Of a stretch of 44,475 nucleotides of DNA, positions 17,534 to 25,052 are shown piece by piece. Each line of letters opens with the position of its first letter. Position 1 is the first letter of the stretch. Source of the DNA: Planctomycetia bacterium (GTDB taxonomy: Bacteria > Planctomycetota > Planctomycetia > Planctomycetales > Planctomycetaceae); NCBI GenBank assembly GCA_016200145.1, contig JACQFH010000037.1, forward strand, positions 1 through 44,475, in the 5' to 3' direction. Below the pieces are notes generated by a model. The model was not told the DNA's origin and searched no databases. It was given only the letters and a program-made list of their open reading frames with translations. A program made the position numbers and the translations under genes.

Positions 17534-18703
17534 TCATTCGCTTCCGGTCCACGGCGGGCGGGCCGTTTTCGGCACGGTATCGTCGAGCTTGGCGCGCACC
17601 AGTCGCCGCGCGTCTTCGGCGAGCTTCGACCACAGCGTGGCGCGGCCGGAGAAAACGCTGACGAGGTTCTGCACGCGCGGCACGTGCCGGGCATGGTCGA
17701 TGACGGCCGGCCAGATGGCTCCCCCCGTTTCGATCTGATCGAAGCGCAGGGCCTGGATCATTGTGCCGGACCACGTCTGCAGCGAACGTGAACTGGCAGC
17801 CACGTCGGGAAAGATTTCGTGAATCCTGCTCCGCAGACGTTCGACCTGTTTCGCATCGGGCCGGTCGTCGGGAGTGCTGACGCGCTCCCAATGGGCCGTG
17901 CCGAACACCGAGGCCGGCGGGTGAGGAATGTGGTTTAAGCCGTCGGCATCGGGAATGCAGAACGGCAGAAGGCCAATGTGCGGTTCGACGGCGGCCAAGT
18001 GTGCTTTCAGCGGCGCCAGCTCGAACTCCTGCTGGCTGCCGGGGCGCTGTTCGAGAAATTCACGACACATGGAAAAGCCGCTGCTCCCCGAGGCGAGAAT
18101 CACGAGCTGCGCCGCCACTTCTTCTCCCGATGACGTCACGACGCCGGCGACGCGTTCATTCTCGATGGGCAGACATTTCGCAGGCGTGGCGGTGCGGATC
18201 TCGACACCGGCGTTCTGCGCCGCGGCGGCCAGGTGCGTGAGCAGAATGTCCTGGCGAATGGCGCGGTCGGGCAATTGGTACGCGTGCTGGATCCGGGCGC
18301 GGTCGATCCCGGGGAGCGCGGCGCAGACCGGGTCGATGGGCAGCTCCTTCCAGGGGATGCCGGCGGCCGTCCAGGCGTCGGTCCACGATTTGACGAGCGT
18401 CTCCGGACGACTGAAGAGGTACGCCATCGCAGCGACTTGCGGCTCGACACACTCCGGGCAGAAACGCAACGTCGATTCGAGCGACTCGTGGCAGACGCGC
18501 GCGTAGGCGGGTGCGTCGAGGGCGAACAGCGCTCCGCTGTGCAGCCATCCCTGATTGCGGGTCGATGCCGCGCTCCCCAGCTCAGACGACTCGAACAGCG
18601 TCACCGCGAAACCGGCCTGGGCGAGTCGCGCGGCGGTCGCCAGGCCGGCGATGCCTCCCCCCACGATTACGATTCGGCGAGCCGTCGCCGCGCCAGCGCT
18701 CAT
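17534..18703 (-). CDS. FAD-dependent oxidoreductase (DAO-type)
   Basis: From ATG 18703 the protein has 389 residues. The dinucleotide-binding signature GGGIAGLATAARLAQAGF begins at about residue 13, followed by a conserved STRNQGWLHSG segment near 50. These place it in the DAO/glycine oxidase-like flavoprotein group. It should oxidise a C-N or C-O bond in a small molecule, but the substrate cannot be told. The open frame continues 118 codons upstream, but those residues look non-coding and the chosen start puts the Rossmann motif at the N-terminus as usual. It heads a tight operon with the APH/P-loop fusion and the methyltransferase. Confidence 0.88.
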   Translation of the reverse strand: MSAGAATARRIVIVGGGIAGLATAARLAQAGFAVTLFESSELGSAASTRNQGWLHSGALFALDAPAYARVCHESLESTLRFCPECVEPQVAAMAYLFSRPETLVKSWTDAWTAAGIPWKELPIDPVCAALPGIDRARIQHAYQLPDRAIRQDILLTHLAAAAQNAGVEIRTATPAKCLPIENERVAGVVTSSGEEVAAQLVILASGSSGFSMCREFLEQRPGSQQEFELAPLKAHLAAVEPHIGLLPFCIPDADGLNHIPHPPASVFGTAHWERVSTPDDRPDAKQVERLRSRIHEIFPDVAASSRSLQTWSGTMIQALRFDQIETGGAIWPAVIDHARHVPRVQNLVSVFSGRATLWSKLAEDARRLVRAKLDDTVPKTARPPWTGSE

Positions 18704-19108
18704 GGCATGCGTCCCGGGGTTTCCGTTCGTGTGCTGCAACTTCGGACCATCATACGTGGAGGCTGGCGAATTGAATATGGCAGTTGTTTGATCCAACACC
18801 CGGCACCGTTCCTGCGTAGTAATTTTGGAACGATCCCAGGGAGTTGAAGAGGGAGCTTCGGACCGGACTCGACCATCCGGGCGCATGCATTTCGGGTCTT
18901 GACAGGGAAGGTCGGTCGTGTTGAGCGCTTGATTCGGAGGCGGCCTCGTGCCCGAGGGCGAAGTTCGCAAATCCGAGGTGACGAGGCGCGTTCGCGAGTG
19001 AGTTGGGAACCCGCCCACCGCATCCTGCAAACGGGGAACCACGATTCGCACGCACACGAGGCCGGGGGTCCGGAGGACAATCGACGAGTGAGGGGCCGCG
19101 GATTGTGC
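18704..19108. other. Intergenic stretch without a recognised gene
   Basis: Divergent region between the oxidoreductase and the heat-shock leader. Short open frames on both strands have no recognisable protein character. The minus-strand operon promoter must lie here, but I see no clear -35/-10 pair. Confidence 0.5.
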
Positions 19109-19137
19109 TTGACAACATGATCCGGGCAGAGTAGATA
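19109..19137 (+). promoter_or_regulatory. Housekeeping-type promoter upstream of the heat-shock gene leader
   Basis: A perfect TTGACA at 19109-19114 is followed by a 17-nt spacer and TAGATA at 19132-19137. The -35 is consensus and the -10 is moderate (3 of 6). The transcript would start near 19144, about 190 nt before the small heat-shock gene. No CIRCE element is visible. Confidence 0.5.
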
Positions 19138-19188
19138 TGTCAGTGTTGCGGCGTGCCCATGGCGGGTGCGCCCGATCTGGCTACGATG

Positions 19189-19223
19189 GCCTTCGGCACC
19201 ACGCGGGTGTTGAGGGCTTTTTT
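19189..19223 (+). terminator. Intrinsic terminator 1 in the heat-shock leader
   Basis: GCCTTCGGCACC (19189-19200) pairs with GGTGTTGAGGGC (19206-19217) around the 5-nt loop ACGCG, a 12-bp stem with three G-U pairs. Six T residues follow at 19218-19223. It would end a transcript of about 75-80 nt from the promoter at 19109. Confidence 0.65.
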
Positions 19224-19236
19224 ATTGGGCTATGAC

Positions 19237-19278
19237 AGCCCCGGCCGTGCATCACCGCACGCGACCGGGGCTTTTTTT
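19237..19278 (+). terminator. Intrinsic terminator 2 in the heat-shock leader
   Basis: AGCCCCGG (19237-19244) pairs with CCGGGGCT (19265-19272), with an inner CGTGC/GCACG stem (19246-19250 with 19257-19261) around ATCACC. Seven T residues, the last base of the stem included, follow to 19278. An upstream GGGCT at 19227-19231 could pair with AGCCC at 19237-19241 and so compete with this stem, which would allow attenuation control. Confidence 0.75.
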
Positions 19279-19334
19279 CGTATTGCGTGCGGTTTGTGCC
19301 GCCAGGCACGGGATTTTTCGAAAGGAGCACGATC

Positions 19335-19805
19335 ATGTCCACTGCAATCTCCAATCCCGGAAGTCGCCAGGTGAAACCTCTGTTCCGGCCGTTTGAAATG
19401 CTGCGCCAGGAATTCGACGACCTGTTCGGCCGTCTTGCCACTGACTGGGACGGCAAATGGATGACCAGCGAATTCAAGGCGGCGTGCGACCTGTCGGAAA
19501 CGGCTGACGCGTTCCAGCTTCGGATGGATGTGCCGGGGATCAAGCCCGAAGACATCACCGTTCAGGTGACGGGCGAGACCGTCCACGTCTCGGGTGAACG
19601 CAAAGACGAGAAGGAAGAGAAAGGGAAGACCTTTCATCGCGTCGAACGCCGCATCGGGAAGTTCGCTGAAACCGTCGTTCTCCCCAGCCCGGTCAATGAC
19701 GAAAAAGTCCAGGCCGAGTTCCACGACGGGGTGCTGACGATCACGCTCCCCAAGACCGAGGCGAGCAAGACCCGCACGGTCAAAGTGAAGGCGAATGGCA
19801 AGTGA
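19335..19805 (+). CDS. Small heat-shock protein (Hsp20 / alpha-crystallin family)
   Basis: The start at 19335 has an AAGGAG ribosome-binding site about 8 nt upstream; the frame extends 16 codons further but without such a site. The 156-residue protein has an N-terminal arm with FRPFEMLRQEFDDLFGRL, an alpha-crystallin domain at about 55-140 with the DVPGIKPEDITVQV strand, and the hallmark GVLTITLPK near 139. No C-terminal IxI motif is obvious. It should act as an ATP-independent holdase chaperone in the cytosol. It heads a stress gene cluster and is preceded by a promoter and two intrinsic terminators, which suggests control by read-through or a second promoter close to the gene. Confidence 0.95.
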   Translation: MSTAISNPGSRQVKPLFRPFEMLRQEFDDLFGRLATDWDGKWMTSEFKAACDLSETADAFQLRMDVPGIKPEDITVQVTGETVHVSGERKDEKEEKGKTFHRVERRIGKFAETVVLPSPVNDEKVQAEFHDGVLTITLPKTEASKTRTVKVKANGK

Positions 19806-19826
19806 TGGGAACGGCAGAGTAGTGCA

Positions 19827-19859
19827 CGGCGGCCTCTCGCCAGCGTGGGGAGGCCGCCG
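19827..19859 (+). other. Strong hairpin after the small heat-shock gene
   Basis: CGGCGGCCTC (19827-19836) and GAGGCCGCCG (19850-19859) form a perfect 10-bp stem with a 13-nt loop. No T-tract follows, so it may stabilise the mRNA end or mark a processing site rather than terminate. Confidence 0.5.
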
Positions 19860-19919
19860 CGAGCGGCACGCTGACTCGCGGGGAATCAATCGATCACGCC
19901 ACGTTGGGAATCGCCGACC

Positions 19920-20249
19920 ATGACTTTTGCCACATCGGGACTCCACAACCTCGATCGCGTCTTCACGGTCAGCCGCGAGGAACGCAACGATTTGCAGCAC
20001 ATTCAAGAAGTCGTAGCGGGTCAGTCGCCGATCGGCGAGAATTCTGCGGTCGCCGATGTGCGGCGCGCCTTGCAGGCGACGGGCTATCTGCCGCTACGGA
20101 ACCTCGAAATCGAGTTTCGCGGCAGCTTTATCTGGCTCCGCGGCGTTGTGCCGAGTTATCATTTGAAGCAGATGGCGCAATCGACCGTGCAAAAGGTTGC
20201 GGGTGTCGAGCGCGTCGTTAACGCCGCTCAAGTGGTCGTCAGCCGCTAG
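19920..20249 (+). CDS. BON-domain protein
   Basis: The 109-residue protein has a BON-like region at about 40-108. It shows the typical order: VADVRRALQATGY helix, IEFRGSFIWLRGVVPSYH beta segment, helix and a final VERVVNAAQVVV strand. BON domains bind phospholipid or other ligands and occur in envelope stress proteins such as OsmY. Here there is no signal peptide, so it is probably cytoplasmic. It follows Hsp20 after 114 nt that contain a strong hairpin, and lies within a stress-gene cluster. Confidence 0.78.
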   Translation: MTFATSGLHNLDRVFTVSREERNDLQHIQEVVAGQSPIGENSAVADVRRALQATGYLPLRNLEIEFRGSFIWLRGVVPSYHLKQMAQSTVQKVAGVERVVNAAQVVVSR

Positions 20250-20338
20250 ACAGGCCTTGGCCTGCGACACGCGAGCACGGTTTTGCGGAAGGGCGTTGCG
20301 TCGAATGTGCGCACCCGTGACATGACGGAGGGTTTGAA

Positions 20339-20572
20339 ATGGCCGGCGAAATGAACGACACCGAACTGTTGCGAGAAGCCTGGGCCGCGATGGATTCGGC
20401 CATCGTCGAGTTGATCCGCTTCCATAAAGAAAACATGCCGGTGTTCCCGGGCCAGCCCGGACATGACGAATGGGAGAGGTGCGGCTGCGAAGTGGCCACC
20501 ACGGTCCGCGATATGAAAGCCGTCGAGCGGAAGCTGTACCTCGAGCTGGAACAGCGGGGAGTCTTTGCCTGA
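20339..20572 (+). CDS. Small conserved-looking protein in the stress cluster, function unknown
   Basis: A GGAGG site lies 6 nt before the ATG, which supports translation of this 77-residue acidic protein. It is predicted mostly helical (LLREAWAAMDSAIVELIRFH and VRDMKAVERKLYLELEQ) with a short loop containing PGHDEWERCGC. I recognise no family. Its stop lies 14 nt before the universal stress protein gene, so the two are probably cotranscribed and the protein may serve in the same stress response. Confidence 0.7.
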   Translation: MAGEMNDTELLREAWAAMDSAIVELIRFHKENMPVFPGQPGHDEWERCGCEVATTVRDMKAVERKLYLELEQRGVFA

Positions 20573-20586
20573 AAGGGAGGGATGCC

Positions 20587-21039
20587 ATGATTGCGATCAA
20601 GAAAATCCTGTTCGGAACCGATTTCAGCGAATGCGCCAAAGCGGCGCAGGACTACGCCGCGCAGTTTGCCGAACAGTTTCACGCCGAGCTGCACCTGCTG
20701 CACGTGCTTCCCGACGTGGCGATGATGATGCCCGATCCGGGCACGGCGCTGTCGCTGCCGCAGAATTACATGCTCGACATCAAGAACGAGGCAGAGCGTT
20801 CGCTCGGCAAGCTGCTGCCCGATGCCGCCAAGGCGGGGGTCACAATTGTCCGCAGCGTGCGGATGGGCAATCCGTTCGTCGAGATTGTGAAATATGCCGA
20901 GGAAACGGGGATCGACCTGATCGTGGTGGGGACGCATGGGCGCGGTGCGCTGATGCACGTGCTGATGGGAAGTATTGCCGAGAAGGTCGTTCGCAAGTCC
21001 CCCTGCCCCGTGCTGACGGTCCGACCGCACGGAAAATGA
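20587..21039 (+). CDS. Universal stress protein (UspA family)
   Basis: The ATG at 20587 has an upstream AGGGAGGG site. The 150-residue protein has the single-domain USP fold: IKKILFGTDFSECAKAA at the N-terminus, LHLLHVLPDV near 40, and the nucleotide-binding signature VVGTHGRGALMHVLMGS near 115-131, followed by CPVLTVRP at the end. The GxxG...GS pattern fits ATP-binding USP members. It is a cytosolic stress protein and the last gene of the cluster with Hsp20 and the BON protein. Confidence 0.95.
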   Translation: MIAIKKILFGTDFSECAKAAQDYAAQFAEQFHAELHLLHVLPDVAMMMPDPGTALSLPQNYMLDIKNEAERSLGKLLPDAAKAGVTIVRSVRMGNPFVEIVKYAEETGIDLIVVGTHGRGALMHVLMGSIAEKVVRKSPCPVLTVRPHGK

Positions 21040-21220
21040 TGCGGAACGCAGCCCGCGACCCAGATTATCTGGAAGAGACGATCAATTGAGATTTCGGGGG
21101 TGCCGCCGCAGGCGTCGGTGCGCGAAATACGCCGCCAACCGCCATAGCAATCCGGTCAACGTATCGGTATCTTTGGATGATTGTCCGGCATGAACCTGAT
21201 CTCTGCGGAGGCGGCGAGTA

Positions 21221-23683
21221 ATGCGGCGGTATCGACAGTTTCAACTCGTCGCCGCTACGGTTCTGGCCCTCTCTTCCGCCAGCTATGCGGAAGAATCAGC
21301 ACGCACCCCCCAGGCGCCTGAGTCGCCGGTCTCCATCGTGGGTCTGACTGTCGAACCGGTGGAAATCGTCCTGCACGCGGCGAGCCGGCAGCAACAACTG
21401 CTGGTCACGGCAAAACGGGCCGACGGAAAACTGTTCGACGTGACCCGTCAGGCCGAGATCAAACTCGACGGCGATGCCATTGCGAAGCTGTCTGGAACGA
21501 CGCTTGTCGGTCAGCGCGATGGACTCGCGGTACTAACCGTATCGGCAGGTGGTCAGTCGGTTCAGAAGGAAGTCCGCGTGCTGGGATTCGACCGTTATCC
21601 GCCGGTGCATTTCGCGCTCGATATCGTTCCGGTCCTTTCAAAACTGGGGTGCAACAGCGGCGGATGTCATGGCAAGGCCAGTGGTCAGAACGGGTTCAAG
21701 CTGTCGGTTTTCGGATTCGATCCCGTGGCCGACTACGATGCGATCGTCAAGCAGGCCCGGGGACGCCGGGTGTTTCCGTCGAGCCCGATCCGCAGCCTGA
21801 TTCTGGCAAAGCCTTCGGGCGGCGTGCCGCATGGGGGCGGAGTCCGGCTGGCCAGGGATTCACTCGACTATCAGCTCTTTGCAGAGTGGGTCGATCAGGG
21901 TATGCCGGTCGGCGATGAGTCGGCGGCCCGCCTGACAGGTCTCCGCGTCAGTCCGCAGGAGCGGGAACTGGCGCCAGGAGGACAGCAGCAGATCCTGGCG
22001 ACCGCACTTTATTCCGATGGCAGCCAGAGGGACGTTTCCTCGGCCGCGCTCTATTCCGGAAATGCCCCCCAGGTCGCGGAAGTCGATGCACGGGGGTTGA
22101 TCCGCTGCGGACAGGCCCCTGGCGAAGCGGCCGTCACAGTCAATTACATGGGTCAGGTCGCAGCCGTTCAGGTTCAATCGCCACGCACCGGCGGACCGAG
22201 CCCCTATCCCGAGTTGCCCGTGCAGAACGAGATCGATTCGCTCGTCTGGGCGAAGCTGCGGAAGATGGGCCTGGTCCCCTCGGAGCTGGCGGATGATGCG
22301 GCGTTTTTGAGGCGGTCGACGCTCGATTGTCTGGGGACGCTGCCGACGCCGTCGGAAGTCCGCGCGTTTCTCGCCGACACAACGATTGACAAGCGCGCGA
22401 AATGGATCGACCGGCTTCTGGCACGCGATGAGTATGCCGACTACTGGACCTTGAAGTGGGCCGACATCCTGCTCGTCGACCGGGAAAAGCTGGGAGAACG
22501 CGGGGCGTTCGAACTGCACCGCTGGCTGCGCCAGCAGTTTGCCGCCAACCGCCCTTACGACCAATGGGTCCGCGAGCTGATCACGGCGGCCGGGGATTCG
22601 AGCAAGTCGGGACCGGTGAATTTCTACCGCGCGGCAGACACTCCCGATGCGCTGGCCCGATCGGTCAGCCAGGCGTTTCTGGGAGTCCGCGTGGAATGCG
22701 CCCAGTGCCACCATCACCCCTTCGAGAAATGGTCACAGGAGGATTACTACAGTTTCGCCGGGTTCTTCAATGGCCTGGAACGCAAACCCATCGCAAAAGA
22801 CCGGATGCTCGTGTTCCATGCCGGCTATCGCGAGATGCCCATTCCGGACAGCAGCGTGAAAGTCAGTGCGCGGGGCCTCGATGCGCCGGTCTCGCCGCGG
22901 CTGACCGCGGCCGATCCTCGCGTCGTCCTGGCCGAGTGGATGACGTCGCCCGACAACCCCTGGTTCGCGCGCCTGGTGGTGAATCGCCTGTGGAAGCACT
23001 ACCTCGGCCGGGGTTTGGTCGAGGCCGAAGACGATCTCCGTTCGACGAACCCGCCGACGAATCCTGTCTTGCTCGATGATCTGGCGCGGCGCCTGGTGGA
23101 ATCGAAATTCGACCTCAAGGCCGTGATGCGGCTGATCATGAACAGCCGCACGTACCAGTTGTCGAGCCGGCACACAGAGAACAACCACGACGACGAACAG
23201 AATTTCTCGTCTTATAATGTGAAGCGACTGCCGGCAGAGCCGTTGCTGGACGCGATCAGTTCGGTGACCGGGGTTCCCGAGCTATTTCCCGGCCGGCCGT
23301 CGGGAACGCCGGCCATCGCGCTGTGGGATAACCGGCTGCCCTCGTATTTTCTCGAGATTTTCGGCCGCCCCGAGCGGACGAGTCCCTGCGAGTGCGCCCG
23401 CTCAAGCGATCCGACAATGACTCAGGTTTTGCACCTGATGAATGCCCCCGAGGTGGAGGCGAAGGTTGCTCATCCATCGGGAAAAGTGGCCGGCCTGATC
23501 GAATCGGGGGCTACTGAAGAGCAAATCGTCGAGGAACTGTGCCTGGCGGCGATCGGCCGCTATCCCACGCCGCAGCACAAAGCCGCGGCCCGCAGCCTGT
23601 TTGCCTCATCCTCGCCGCGGGAAGCGGCCGAGGATTTTCTATGGACGCTTCTCAATTCGTATGACTTCCTGTTTATCAAGTAG
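21221..23683 (+). CDS. PSD1 protein (DUF1549/DUF1553) with Ig-like domains and a CX4CH motif
   Basis: The 820-residue protein has a signal peptide (LVAATVLALSSASYAEE). A bacterial Ig-like domain at about 35-125 is followed by a cytochrome-like stretch with GCNSGGCHGKASGQNGFK near 145, in which the heme-type motif is CX4CH as in other members of this subgroup. A second Ig-like (Big_2) segment spans about 240-325. DUF1549 spans about 335-540, with a CAQCHHHPFEKW motif, and DUF1553 about 560-815. It is predicted to be exported and to bind heme. It is the first gene of a three-gene operon with a DUF1501 and a PPC-domain protein. Confidence 0.92.
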   Translation: MRRYRQFQLVAATVLALSSASYAEESARTPQAPESPVSIVGLTVEPVEIVLHAASRQQQLLVTAKRADGKLFDVTRQAEIKLDGDAIAKLSGTTLVGQRDGLAVLTVSAGGQSVQKEVRVLGFDRYPPVHFALDIVPVLSKLGCNSGGCHGKASGQNGFKLSVFGFDPVADYDAIVKQARGRRVFPSSPIRSLILAKPSGGVPHGGGVRLARDSLDYQLFAEWVDQGMPVGDESAARLTGLRVSPQERELAPGGQQQILATALYSDGSQRDVSSAALYSGNAPQVAEVDARGLIRCGQAPGEAAVTVNYMGQVAAVQVQSPRTGGPSPYPELPVQNEIDSLVWAKLRKMGLVPSELADDAAFLRRSTLDCLGTLPTPSEVRAFLADTTIDKRAKWIDRLLARDEYADYWTLKWADILLVDREKLGERGAFELHRWLRQQFAANRPYDQWVRELITAAGDSSKSGPVNFYRAADTPDALARSVSQAFLGVRVECAQCHHHPFEKWSQEDYYSFAGFFNGLERKPIAKDRMLVFHAGYREMPIPDSSVKVSARGLDAPVSPRLTAADPRVVLAEWMTSPDNPWFARLVVNRLWKHYLGRGLVEAEDDLRSTNPPTNPVLLDDLARRLVESKFDLKAVMRLIMNSRTYQLSSRHTENNHDDEQNFSSYNVKRLPAEPLLDAISSVTGVPELFPGRPSGTPAIALWDNRLPSYFLEIFGRPERTSPCECARSSDPTMTQVLHLMNAPEVEAKVAHPSGKVAGLIESGATEEQIVEELCLAAIGRYPTPQHKAAARSLFASSSPREAAEDFLWTLLNSYDFLFIK

Positions 23684-23699
23684 AAGGAGTCTCACATTG
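23684..23699 (+). promoter_or_regulatory. Ribosome-binding site that fixes a TTG start for the DUF1501 gene
   Basis: AAGGAG at 23684-23689 directly follows the previous stop and lies 7 nt before TTG at 23697-23699. No in-frame ATG is available between the two genes; earlier ATGs would lie inside the upstream gene. Confidence 0.75.
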
Positions 23700-25034
23700 T
23701 CTCCCGCCTACTGTGATGGAATCGATCGCCGGGCCTTTCTGCGCGTCGGGTCACTGGCCGGGTTGAGCCTGGCCGAAATCCTGCGGCTGCAGTCGGCCCG
23801 CGCTGCGGATCCTCCCGCCCGGCCGGCGCCGCCGAAGAAAGACATCAACTGCATCTTTGTGTTCCTGATCGGCGGGATGGCCCACCAGGACCTGTGGGAC
23901 CCCAAGCCCGACTCGCCTGCCGAGATTCGCGGCGACTTTTCGCCGATCAAAACGGCAGTCCCTGGTCTCTTCGTTTCGGACATTCTGCCGCATGTCTCCG
24001 GGGTGACAGACAGCCTGGCCATTCTGCGGGGGCTCACGCACGGCGATCCGGACCACACTGCCGGTTACCACGTGATGATGACGGGGGCCCATCCGGGGTT
24101 TGGCGGCAGTTTCAACCGCAACAAGCACGACAACAACGTGCATCCCTCGCTGGGGTCAATGGTCGCCAAAGTCGGCGGTGGGAACGGTTCACTGCCGCCG
24201 TACATTTCGGTGCCCAATTTTCTGAACAGCGGCGGCCCTGCGTTTCTGGGGGCGAGCTGCGCGCCGTTCGTGATCGAGTCGGATCCTGCGTCTCCTGAAT
24301 TCTCGGTCCGCGACATCGTGCTCCCCGAGGGAGTGGCCAGCGACCGCAGCGTCCGACGCCAGCAGGCGCTGCGTGAAGTGAACCGTCTGGAACGCGAGGC
24401 CGAGCGGATCAGCAAGACGGTGCAGTCCGCCGACATCTTTCAGGAGAAGGCTTACAACCTGATGACGTCGCAGCGCGCCAAGGAAGCCTTCGATATCACG
24501 CGAGAAAGCGAGGCCACCCGGCAGGCCTATGGCATGACAAGCCTCGGTCAATGCTGCCTGCTGGGACGGCGCTTGGTCGAAGCCGGCTGCCGGTTCGTGT
24601 CGGTCGAAAACGGACACTGGGACACACACCGCAAGAATACGATGAGCCTGCGGGAGCTGCTCGTCCCCAGTCTCGACCGCGGACTGGCGGCGCTGGTCAC
24701 CGACCTCAAACAGCGCGGGCTATTCGACTCGACCCTGGTCGTCGTGACCACCGAGTTTGGAAGGACTCCACGGATCAACCAGATGGCCGGGCGCGACCAC
24801 TGGCCACAGGCGTTTTCGATCGTCATGGCGGGGGCCGGTCTGAAGGCCGGGCATGTGATCGGCGCCACCGACTCGCAGGCCGCCTACGTGACAGATCGGC
24901 CGGTGACGCCTCCCGACATGGCCGCCACGGTTCTCAAGATCCTGGGGATCGATCCCGAGATCGTCGTGCAGACACCGGCCGGCCGGCCCGTGCAACTGGC
25001 CGGCGGCGGCAAACCTGTTTTCGAGCTGTTCTAA
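23697..25034 (+). CDS. DUF1501 domain protein with Tat signal
   Basis: With the TTG start the protein has 445 residues and its Tat-like leader begins at once (GIDRRAFLRVGSLAGLSLAEI). DUF1501 landmarks are CIFVFLIGGMAHQDLWDPKP near 60, TGAHPGFGGSFNRNKHDNNV near 130, GCRFVSVENGHWDTH near 300 and VVVTTEFGRTPRIN near 345. The fold is distantly related to alkaline phosphatases and sulfatases, and its activity is unknown. It follows the PSD1 gene by 13 nt and precedes the PPC-domain gene by 18 nt. The open frame extends into the preceding gene, but that part overlaps coding sequence and lacks a start signal. Confidence 0.92.
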   Translation: MSPAYCDGIDRRAFLRVGSLAGLSLAEILRLQSARAADPPARPAPPKKDINCIFVFLIGGMAHQDLWDPKPDSPAEIRGDFSPIKTAVPGLFVSDILPHVSGVTDSLAILRGLTHGDPDHTAGYHVMMTGAHPGFGGSFNRNKHDNNVHPSLGSMVAKVGGGNGSLPPYISVPNFLNSGGPAFLGASCAPFVIESDPASPEFSVRDIVLPEGVASDRSVRRQQALREVNRLEREAERISKTVQSADIFQEKAYNLMTSQRAKEAFDITRESEATRQAYGMTSLGQCCLLGRRLVEAGCRFVSVENGHWDTHRKNTMSLRELLVPSLDRGLAALVTDLKQRGLFDSTLVVVTTEFGRTPRINQMAGRDHWPQAFSIVMAGAGLKAGHVIGATDSQAAYVTDRPVTPPDMAATVLKILGIDPEIVVQTPAGRPVQLAGGGKPVFELF

Positions 25035-25052
25035 CAGGTTTTCCTGAAGGGG

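Noticed and set aside
18750-19118. Minus-strand frames upstream of the oxidoreductase that would extend it by 118 residues
   Set aside because: The extra residues look random, and the chosen start puts the FAD-binding motif at the N-terminus as in the family.
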